Assembly (NCBI GenBank): GCA_946482345.1
Contig: CAMLRJ010000204.1
Span: 1 to 6,525, forward strand
DNA: 6,525 bases
Origin: an uncultured Cellvibrio sp.
GTDB lineage: Bacteria; Pseudomonadota; Gammaproteobacteria; Pseudomonadales; Cellvibrionaceae
Direction of reading: 5' to 3'
The translations under genes and the position numbers were made by a program. Shown here one piece after another: positions 1-5,517 of the stretch (its first letter is position 1; the number at the start of each line of letters is the position of its first letter). The notes beneath the pieces are model-generated. The model did no database searches and was not told the DNA's origin. It saw only the letters and a program-made list of their open reading frames with translations.

Positions 1-507
1 GAGGCAATAGAAATTCCAGTAGTAGGCTTTGTGGTTAAAGATAAAGAGTATGCAAGGCAATTGCACGAAACCTTAACTTATTGGACGGGTGGTGAAACCA
101 GAGATGAAAAATGTAATATTTGCTTAAGTGCAATTGTCCTTAATGCCAACGAATATGTTTTTTTGTGTTACCCAAATATAGAAAACGAGCCACTGAAAAT
201 ATTTCACAAAAAAGTTGAGGCCAAACGGAAAGAAACAAGTCTTACAGATACACACATTCCTTTATTTGCATTAACAATTTTGGGAAAACGGTGCCAAATT
301 GGTGCGGGTTCATATTTCCCAACTTTTAGGGAAAGACACCAAGATGGAAATCCTGTTCTTTTTCAAATTTGCATGCCTGACAAAAATGGTGAGCTAAGAA
401 GCATTGAAGGTATTAATGACTTTATAGTGTTCAATCTAAAAATAAAAGACAAAGATGACCTCACAAGAAAAGACATTGAGTATGATTTTCTTAGAGTAAT
501 GGGCTAA
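1..507 (+). CDS. Hypothetical protein, probably truncated by the left window edge
   Basis: I do not recognise this protein. The frame is open from base 1, giving 168 residues before the TAA at 505-507. A GTG at 31 could be a start (158 residues), with only a weak AGG shortly upstream, so I treat the gene as entering from the left. The product is soluble-looking and mixed charged/hydrophobic, with no membrane segment or signal peptide. It has scattered cysteines, including a C-x-x-C pair (CNIC) in the first third, and a glycine/aromatic stretch (IGAGSYFP) near the middle. The tail is rich in Lys and Asp. The DNA is AT-rich (one sampled 60-base row at 181 is about 37% GC). The stop codon is the first three bases of a TAAC that may open a cassette-type recombination site. 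No function is proposed. Confidence 0.6.
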   Translation, partial: EAIEIPVVGFVVKDKEYARQLHETLTYWTGGETRDEKCNICLSAIVLNANEYVFLCYPNIENEPLKIFHKKVEAKRKETSLTDTHIPLFALTILGKRCQIGAGSYFPTFRERHQDGNPVLFQICMPDKNGELRSIEGINDFIVFNLKIKDKDDLTRKDIEYDFLRVMG

Positions 508-652
508 CAGACGCCTGTGGCAAAAAAGTAAATACGACATCAAAATCATCACTTTCGCTTGCCCCCAATGTCTTTTTGGCCGGAAACTGACTCTCAAAAG
601 TCATTTTAAACTTTTAACCAGTAATGTCATCGCAAATTGTAACGTTATGAGC
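501..652 (+). other. Possible attC-like or cassette-boundary intergenic element
   Basis: The gap between the first two genes begins with GGGCTAACAG at 501-510, overlapping the stop codon of the left gene, and ends with CGTTATGAGC at 643-652, eleven bases before the next possible start. The TAAC...GTTA framing, with one gene ending on the element and the next starting just after it, is the layout of integron gene cassettes. Inside, an imperfect hairpin can be drawn: GGC 519-521, five A at 522-526 and GACAT 536-540 against ATGTC 568-572, five T at 573-577 and GGCC 578-581. A smaller inverted repeat pairs TGACT with AGTCA around 588-603. Against the idea, GTTATGA does not fit the GTTRRRY core, GGCTAAC deviates from RYYYAAC, the length is at or above the upper end for attC, and no second copy follows the next gene. 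Confidence 0.22.
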
Positions 653-662
653 ATTTAATCAA

Positions 663-1334
663 GTGAGTGTGAATGAAATGGAAGTATTGAGAATTGTAGG
701 AATTATTGCTGCGGTTAAAGGATTTATTATTTTTCTTGTGTATGGTTTTCTAACTACAGGGGTTATTGGGATCTTCTATAGTCTAGATTCTGAACTGCCT
801 GACGCAATAAAGGCGACTCTCGAAGGTCCTCTTTCAATTTACACTTTTGGATGGCTAGCTTTATTCGGCTTGATTGCGCTGGCAGCGGTAACAAAGCTTG
901 GAAAAGTTGAGTGTAACTTTGAAACCAGAAAACCTTGGCGAGTGTTCTATTTTGCATTGCCAGTGTGTGAGGCCGCCATTGCTCTAGGGGTTGTCATCGG
1001 AGGTACTCTTCTTGGAGTCGCGATGTGTTCACATCTGCTCTTTACTTGGTCTTATACTAATGTGGTAATTTACCCACAGTTCTATGGGCTATCTGCGTTT
1101 ATGTTTCTTGTTACATATCCTGTTGCGTACTTTACTATCGCACTGATAGATACGAAGAAAACGACATTTTTTTGGATAAACGTTACTGCAATAATCTATG
1201 CACTGTTCGTTGCGCTTACGCTGTATTTTAAGCTGCCTGTCGAGAATTCAACGGTAGTTGGTGTGGAAATTGTGCTTCTCATTTTCTTTTACGCAATGGC
1301 AGTACGTTTCACTCGCGCAGGAGGCAAATTTTGA
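663..1334 (+). CDS. Hypothetical polytopic inner-membrane protein
   Basis: I do not recognise a family. The product is 223 residues from GTG 663, or 218 from ATG 678; neither start has a good Shine-Dalgarno, though GAGTG lies about eight bases before the ATG. About six hydrophobic segments can be seen: roughly residues 11-40 (long, with one lysine, possibly two helices or one helix and a loop), 59-79, 95-121, 137-162, 168-189 and 197-217. Short charged loops lie between them, for example KLGKVECNFETRKPWR before the third segment and DTKKTT before the fifth. The C-terminus is short and basic (RFTRAGGKF). No transporter signature, catalytic motif or extra-membrane domain is visible. It is an isolated single gene converging on the minus-strand gene to its right, with 48 bases between the stops, so nothing nearby suggests a role. 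Confidence 0.7.
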   Translation: MSVNEMEVLRIVGIIAAVKGFIIFLVYGFLTTGVIGIFYSLDSELPDAIKATLEGPLSIYTFGWLALFGLIALAAVTKLGKVECNFETRKPWRVFYFALPVCEAAIALGVVIGGTLLGVAMCSHLLFTWSYTNVVIYPQFYGLSAFMFLVTYPVAYFTIALIDTKKTTFFWINVTAIIYALFVALTLYFKLPVENSTVVGVEIVLLIFFYAMAVRFTRAGGKF

Positions 1335-1382
1335 TCCATTTGGACATGAACCCAATTCATGACTTGTAGGCCATAGAGTTTT

Positions 1383-2087
1383 CTACTTATATTTGGTAAC
1401 GACACTTCGCAACACGCTATTGCCAATACTATTAGGTGTACGATAAAAATCTATCGGAATATCACGTTTTCTATACTCCAAAAAATATTTATAGGCTAAA
1501 TCGCAGAGTTTACTTAGAGAAACAAATTTTTCTTGTCTCTTTTTTTCAGTTGCTGAAACGGAAACGGTTTTGACTGCACGCCACAGCAGCTTGAAAACTT
1601 GTTCCTGAGCTAATTCCATGATCATAAGACTTAATTTGTAAGGCTGAACAAATTCTTCCTTCAGCTCAAGCCCTTCCCTATTAAGATAAAACTTACAGTA
1701 TTCGATACATTCATAAGCCTTAAGCTGCCCATCTAAAATCGTAACCAATTGCTGACAATTGCTCTCGGCAATCTTGCCTCTTGCCTCATAACTGAGATTA
1801 ATAATTAATTTGGAAACATTGGTGGAGCAAATATTTATTGTTATATTCGTATCTCTCGCCTGTATTGCCCTACCCTTTTTTTTAATTGTTATCGGAGAAA
1901 TTACTACCCTACCCTGTTTAGCTAGAAAACAAATGCAATCTCTGGTGGCTTGAGGATGAGGCGTGAAATTTCGTGTGTGGAGTTGCTCCATGGACAGAGA
2001 CGCTTCCTCCAGAGCAAGACACTCCAATAAAGCAATAAAAATTAAATCGGCGAGGCAATCTAATTGGTCACTGTTTGCGTCAAGCAT
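1383..2087 (-). CDS. Hypothetical soluble protein divergent from the XRE regulator
   Basis: I do not recognise this protein. The frame is open up to a TTG at 2153 (256 residues), but that TTG lies inside an operator-like repeat and inside a plausible -35 box for this gene. I therefore prefer the ATG at 2085-2087 (234 residues), although it has no visible Shine-Dalgarno. The product has no signal peptide or membrane span. The N-terminal third is helical and acidic/leucine-rich (LADLIFIALLECLALEEA). A middle part looks strand-rich (VVISPITIKKKGR, then NITINICSTNVSKLIINLSYEARGK). The C-terminal half is helical and basic, ending in VLRSVVTKYK. I see no helix-turn-helix, nuclease or ATPase motif. 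Its start region faces the XRE gene across the twin 17-bp repeats, so shared control with that gene is likely. It may be an accessory part of the neighbouring restriction-like module, but this rests on position only. Confidence 0.6.
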   Translation of the reverse strand: MLDANSDQLDCLADLIFIALLECLALEEASLSMEQLHTRNFTPHPQATRDCICFLAKQGRVVISPITIKKKGRAIQARDTNITINICSTNVSKLIINLSYEARGKIAESNCQQLVTILDGQLKAYECIEYCKFYLNREGLELKEEFVQPYKLSLMIMELAQEQVFKLLWRAVKTVSVSATEKKRQEKFVSLSKLCDLAYKYFLEYRKRDIPIDFYRTPNSIGNSVLRSVVTKYK

Positions 2088-2118
2088 AGAAAGATGATTT
2101 TTAATTAAGGCAAATAGC

Positions 2119-2135
2119 GTACCTATTTTGGGTAC
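2119..2135. promoter_or_regulatory. Operator 1, inverted repeat GTACC-N7-GGTAC
   Basis: The 17-bp site GTACCTATTTTGGGTAC has perfect five-base half-sites (2119-2123 and 2131-2135) around a seven-base AT-rich centre. It matches the reverse complement of the second site at 15 of 17 positions. It covers the likely -35 box of the XRE promoter and the likely -10 box of the divergent gene. It is probably bound by a dimer of the XRE-type protein encoded at 2165; the binding partner is inferred. Confidence 0.7.
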
Positions 2136-2153
2136 ATGCGGGCATTGTACCAA
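2125..2153 (-). promoter_or_regulatory. Candidate divergent promoter of the minus-strand unknown gene
   Basis: On the minus strand, TTGGTA (2153-2148) and CAAAAT (2130-2125, four of six to TATAAT) are separated by exactly 17 bases. They overlap the opposing promoter almost completely and lie across both operators. Transcription would start near 2118, downstream of the TTG at 2153 and upstream of the ATG at 2087, which is the main reason for preferring the ATG start. Confidence 0.35.
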
Positions 2154-2157
2154 TAAT
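2128..2157 (+). promoter_or_regulatory. Candidate promoter of the XRE regulator gene
   Basis: A -35-like TTGGGT (2128-2133) and a -10-like AATAAT (2152-2157, five of six to TATAAT) are separated by 18 bases. Transcription would start around 2164-2165, at the ATG itself, so the mRNA could be leaderless. The -35 overlaps operator 1 and the -10 lies in operator 2, as expected of an autorepressed promoter. Identified by eye only. Confidence 0.4.
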
Positions 2158-2163
2158 AGGTAC
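2147..2163. promoter_or_regulatory. Operator 2, inverted repeat GTACC-N7-GGTAC
   Basis: GTACCAATAATAGGTAC has perfect half-sites at 2147-2151 and 2159-2163 and the same seven-base spacing as operator 1, with centres 28 bp apart. It covers the likely -10 box of the XRE promoter and the likely -35 box of the divergent gene, and ends one base before the XRE ATG. Two sites of identical geometry in one divergent gap make chance unlikely. Confidence 0.7.
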
Positions 2164-2164
2164 G

Positions 2165-2398
2165 ATGAAAAAAGCGATATCTTCCCCCCAATATGCAGCT
2201 CTGATCGACTGGCTTAAGACCGCCCGAACCAATCAGGGGCTCAGTATGCGTGATCTGGCTATGCGCCTTGATGAGCCGCATTCTTTTGTTCAAAAAGTCG
2301 AGATCCTAGAGCGTCGCCTCGATGTATTGGAGTATGTGGAATATTGTAAGGCGCTGAGTTTGAACCCCAAAGATGGCATTGACCGTCTCAAGACTTGA
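2165..2398 (+). CDS. Short XRE-family helix-turn-helix transcriptional regulator
   Basis: This is a 77-residue single-domain cytoplasmic DNA-binding protein of the XRE/Cro-CI helix-turn-helix type, with no added sensor or protease domain. The fold is visible from about residue 9 to 70: a first helix (YAALIDWLKTARTNQG), then LSMRDLAMRLDEPHSFVQKVEILERRLDVLEYVEYCKAL, which carries the helix-turn-helix (about residues 25-46) and the family's typical ERRLD...EY...C..L tail. The ATG at 2165 has no proper Shine-Dalgarno (only TAGG inside operator 2) and the promoter predicts a start of transcription on it, so leaderless translation is possible. Twin GTACC-N7-GGTAC sites directly upstream make it the likely autorepressor, also controlling the divergent gene. 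Such small regulators often accompany restriction-modification genes and delay or limit their expression; that role here is inferred. Confidence 0.85.
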   Translation: MKKAISSPQYAALIDWLKTARTNQGLSMRDLAMRLDEPHSFVQKVEILERRLDVLEYVEYCKALSLNPKDGIDRLKT

Positions 2399-2548
2399 TA
2401 GCACCTCTGCCCAGCAAGCAACAATATCGAAGGCTTATCCAGCCACCGTACTGACCTTATAACTCTGCCAACAATCAACCACTGTTTTGCATTGAGCATT
2501 CCTATATTTTCCTCTATTCTCTCCAACAAAATAATCGTGGCAGGCATT

Positions 2549-2746
2549 ATGGCTGAAGAAATTTGGACCCTAAAAGAGGTCGCGGCATACCTAAAACTCG
2601 CGGAAAAAACTGCTTACAAATTAGCGGCTGAGGGTAAGTTGCCAGGCTTTAAAGTCGGGGGCAGCTGGCGCTTTAAAAGGGTAGATATTGAAAGCTGGAT
2701 TGAGGATAAGAAAACCACCAGCAAAGACAATAGTGATAAAGGATAA
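2549..2746 (+). CDS. Excisionase/MerR-like helix-turn-helix small DNA-binding protein
   Basis: This 65-residue protein has the winged helix-turn-helix of the excisionase-type 'helix-turn-helix domain 17' family: IWTLKEVAAYLKLAEKTAYKLAAEGKLPGFKVGGSWRFKRVDIESWIED, with the hallmark wing G-x-x-W-R-F followed by an acidic helix, and a short charged tail (KKTTSKDNSDKG). The frame is open to a TTG at 2492, but those 19 extra codons (MSIPIFSSILSNKIIVAGI) are not part of the fold. ATG 2549 places the domain at the N-terminus, with AGG at 2542-2544 as a weak ribosome site. The stop is six bases before the methyltransferase start and overlaps its ribosome site, so the two are co-transcribed. No integrase is in the window, so a true excisionase role is unlikely. 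It may regulate the operon or help the methyltransferase/helicase bind DNA. The 150 bases upstream (2399-2548) show no convincing promoter. Confidence 0.85.
   Translation: MAEEIWTLKEVAAYLKLAEKTAYKLAAEGKLPGFKVGGSWRFKRVDIESWIEDKKTTSKDNSDKG
2738..2743 (+). promoter_or_regulatory. Ribosome binding site deciding the TTG start of the methyltransferase
   Basis: AAAGGA sits nine bases upstream of TTG 2753 and overlaps the last codons of the small helix-turn-helix gene. The first in-frame ATG comes only at about residue 174, after conserved family sequence, so the TTG start is well supported. Confidence 0.7.
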
Positions 2747-2752
2747 GCATCG

Positions 2753-5515
2753 TTGAACGCAATAGAAATAGAAGAAGCTATTAGTAACCTAGCTGAGCAA
2801 CCATTTGACGCGGCGATCTTCCCATACGCCTTTCTAGAGGCGTTTGGCAACAAAGAAACCACCATCAAGAAGCTGAAGAGCGGCGATTCCAATTCTTCAG
2901 ACATATCTGGCGGGGTATTGCAGCGAAACAACATCCATATTGCTGTGTGTGCCGAAGGCGAAGTTACAGCCACATTAAATACACTCAAAGCCAGCCCTGC
3001 AACGACTAAAGCCAAAGCCAAATTCGTATTGGCAACTGACGGCATCAACCTTGAGGCGGAAGATCTTGGCTCAGGTGAAACAGTTGCTTGCGACTACGCG
3101 GACTTCCCCAACCACTTCGGCTTTTTCCTACCGCTGGCTGGTATTACCACCGTTAAGCAAATTCGAGATAACGCCTTTGACATTCGGGCAACCAGCCGCT
3201 TAAACCGTTTGTATGTAGAACTGCTAAGTAGCAACCCCGATTGGGGGACGTCAGAGCGCCGCCATGATATGAACCATTTTATGGCACGACTGATATTCTG
3301 CTTCTTCGCAGAAGACACCGACATTTTCAATGGCGAAGATTTATTTACTGCCACCATCGAACAGATGAGTGCGAAAGACTCCTCAAACACTCATGAGGTG
3401 ATCAGCGAAATCTTCCGCTCGATGAATACCAAAACCGCAGACCGCAAAAAAGAAAATATCCGTTCGTGGGCAGATGGTTTCCCCTATGTTAACGGTGGTT
3501 TATTTTCAGGCAGCACCGAAGTACCACGTTTTACCAAAATTGCTCGCTCATATCTTCTTCATGTAGGCACATTGGACTGGAAACAGATAAACCCTGATAT
3601 TTTCGGCTCAATGATTCAGGCGGTAGCGGATGACGAAGAGCGTGGCGCATTGGGAATGCACTACACCAGCGTCCCCAACATTTTGAAGGTACTAAACCCG
3701 CTCTTTTTAGATGACCTACGCGAACAATTGGAGCGAGCAGGAGATAACCCACGGAAATTACTAAATCTGCGTAAACGCATGTCCAATATTCGCGTGTTTG
3801 ATCCTGCCTGTGGATCGGGAAACTTTCTGGTTATTGCATATAAGCAGATGCGAGAAATCGAGGCAAGGATTAACGAGTTGCGGGGGGAGAAAGACCGACC
3901 AACAGATATTCCGTTAACTAATTTTCGAGGCATTGAGCTTCGCGACTTTCCGGCTGAAATTGCGCGATTGGCTTTAATCATTGCTGAATATCAATGCGAC
4001 TTGTTGTATCGGGGGCAGAAACTAGCGCTTGCTGAGTTTCTTCCATTGGATGCTGAAAATTGGATTACCTGTGGAAACGCGTTGAGAGTTGACTGGCTTT
4101 CTGTTTGTCCACCAACTGGAACTGAAGTTAGGTTTGTTGGAGACGATTTATTTAGCGCACCCACAAATCAAGCTCAAATAGATTTTGAAAACGAAGGTGG
4201 TGAAACATATATTTGCGGTAATCCACCATATTCTGGCCTCAGTTCGCAAACCAGCGCGCAAAAATCTGATCTTAATGCACTCTTTGAGAATTACAGCAAA
4301 TACTGGAAGTCTTTTGACTATGTTATGGGATGGTTTTGGAAGGCGCATATGTACATGCAAAAGCAACCGTCTAAAGCAGCATTCGTATCCACTAACTCCA
4401 TTAATCAAGGCCAATTAGTTCCAATGTTCTGGCCACTTATTATTTCAGCAGGAACAGAAATATTTTTTGCTCACACTTCGTTTCGATGGAGTAATCTTGC
4501 TGCAAACAATGCAGGTGTCACGGTCGTTATAATCGGTATATCCAATATCTTATCTGGTTCTAAACGGTTATTTGAAATTTCTTTGGACGGGCAAACAACA
4601 GAGAAAGAACTAGATAATATTAATGCTTACCTAGTGCATTCCAAAGATATATTTGTTGAGGCGATTTCAAAGCCGGCTCGGGATCGACCGCTCATGATTT
4701 ATGGAAACAAACCCACGGATGGCGGCAACTTAATACTTTCTGCTGATGAAGCTAGAGATATTATCAGCAAAAATTCGCGTGCTAAGGAATTCCTGAGACC
4801 TTACTTTGGGTCGGAAGATTTTATCAAAGCATCTCCGAGAGTTTGTATTTGGGTTGAAGATTCAAAACTCAGTATTGCTGAACAAATTTCTTCCTTTAAA
4901 GAGCGTTTTGACGCAGTCAGAGATTTTCGTTCAGCAAGTAAAGCGAAAGAGACGCGCTCTGCTTCTGGCGTTGGGCATCGATTTCGTCAAATACAGGGGA
5001 ATCCTGGGAATAAGTCAATTATTATTCCACGACATTCAAGCGAAACACGCCAATATTTGCCAGTTGGATTGTTGCAAGCTGGGGGGATTATATCGGACGC
5101 CGCTTTTGCAATTTATGATGCACCACTTTGGAGTCTGGCCATTCTTCTTTCGCGAACACATCTGGTTTGGATTGCCACTGTCTGTGGCAAATTGGAGACT
5201 CGGTATAGGTATTCCAATACATTGGGATGGAACACATTTCCAATTCCAACACTAACCGAAAAAAATAAAGACGACTTATCCCGTTGCGCCGAAGACATTC
5301 TTTTAGCGCGTGAAGCGCACTTTCCTGCAACTATCGCAGACCTCTATGCCCCTGAAAAAATGCCTGAAGACTTGCGCCATGCCCATGAGCGCAATGACGA
5401 AGTGTTGGAACGCATTTATATTGGTCGTCGCTTCAAAAACGATACGGAGCGCTTAGAAAAGCTCTTCGACCTCTATACAAAAATGACAACAAATCCTAAG
5501 ACGAAGGTATCTTGA
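2753..5515 (+). CDS. MmeI-family class I SAM-dependent adenine DNA methyltransferase, nuclease motif not seen
   Basis: A 920-residue protein predicted to transfer methyl from S-adenosylmethionine to the N6 of adenine in a specific DNA site. Motif I (binding the cofactor) is FDPACGSGNF at 349-358, an acidic motif II-like FRGIELRDF lies at 391-399, and catalytic motif IV is NPPY at 490-493. The layout follows the MmeI family, whose MmeI itself is about the same length: an N-terminal domain (about 1-150), a helical linker with FCFFAEDT (182-189), FPYVNGGLF (243-251) and GMHYTSVPNI (301-310), the methyltransferase core (about 310-600), a target recognition region (about 620-830, ending in CGKLETRYRYS and NTFP), and a C-terminal helical part with LYAPEKMPEDLRHAH. 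In MmeI the N-terminal domain is a D...E-x-K nuclease; here the matching stretch reads GGVLQRNNIHIAV (53-65) without an E-x-K, so it is probably methylation-only. TTG start; the helicase gene follows two bases after the stop. Confidence 0.9.
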   Translation: MNAIEIEEAISNLAEQPFDAAIFPYAFLEAFGNKETTIKKLKSGDSNSSDISGGVLQRNNIHIAVCAEGEVTATLNTLKASPATTKAKAKFVLATDGINLEAEDLGSGETVACDYADFPNHFGFFLPLAGITTVKQIRDNAFDIRATSRLNRLYVELLSSNPDWGTSERRHDMNHFMARLIFCFFAEDTDIFNGEDLFTATIEQMSAKDSSNTHEVISEIFRSMNTKTADRKKENIRSWADGFPYVNGGLFSGSTEVPRFTKIARSYLLHVGTLDWKQINPDIFGSMIQAVADDEERGALGMHYTSVPNILKVLNPLFLDDLREQLERAGDNPRKLLNLRKRMSNIRVFDPACGSGNFLVIAYKQMREIEARINELRGEKDRPTDIPLTNFRGIELRDFPAEIARLALIIAEYQCDLLYRGQKLALAEFLPLDAENWITCGNALRVDWLSVCPPTGTEVRFVGDDLFSAPTNQAQIDFENEGGETYICGNPPYSGLSSQTSAQKSDLNALFENYSKYWKSFDYVMGWFWKAHMYMQKQPSKAAFVSTNSINQGQLVPMFWPLIISAGTEIFFAHTSFRWSNLAANNAGVTVVIIGISNILSGSKRLFEISLDGQTTEKELDNINAYLVHSKDIFVEAISKPARDRPLMIYGNKPTDGGNLILSADEARDIISKNSRAKEFLRPYFGSEDFIKASPRVCIWVEDSKLSIAEQISSFKERFDAVRDFRSASKAKETRSASGVGHRFRQIQGNPGNKSIIIPRHSSETRQYLPVGLLQAGGIISDAAFAIYDAPLWSLAILLSRTHLVWIATVCGKLETRYRYSNTLGWNTFPIPTLTEKNKDDLSRCAEDILLAREAHFPATIADLYAPEKMPEDLRHAHERNDEVLERIYIGRRFKNDTERLEKLFDLYTKMTTNPKTKVS
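5503..5507 (+). promoter_or_regulatory. Ribosome binding site of the helicase gene
   Basis: GAAGG lies ten bases before ATG 5518, inside the last codons of the methyltransferase gene. With two bases between stop and start, translational coupling of the two proteins is likely. Confidence 0.55.
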
Positions 5516-5517
5516 AA

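Noticed and set aside
1345..1361. Inverted repeat CATGAA-CCCAA-TTCATG between the convergent genes, as a bidirectional terminator
   Set aside because: The stem is only six pairs, AT-rich, and no T-run follows on either strand, so terminator function is not supported.
2492..2548. Upstream TTG start extending the small HTH protein by 19 residues
   Set aside because: The extension is not part of the winged-helix fold, has no ribosome site, and ATG 2549 puts the domain at the N-terminus as is usual for the family.
2614..3048. 144-codon minus-strand open frame, serine/leucine-rich and membrane-like
   Set aside because: It lies antisense to the end of the small HTH gene and the start of the methyltransferase gene, both of which have clear family motifs; a shadow frame.
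4806..5255. 149-codon plus-strand open frame inside the methyltransferase gene
   Set aside because: It overlaps the conserved target recognition region in another frame and its translation looks like out-of-frame sequence; no ribosome site and no family resemblance.
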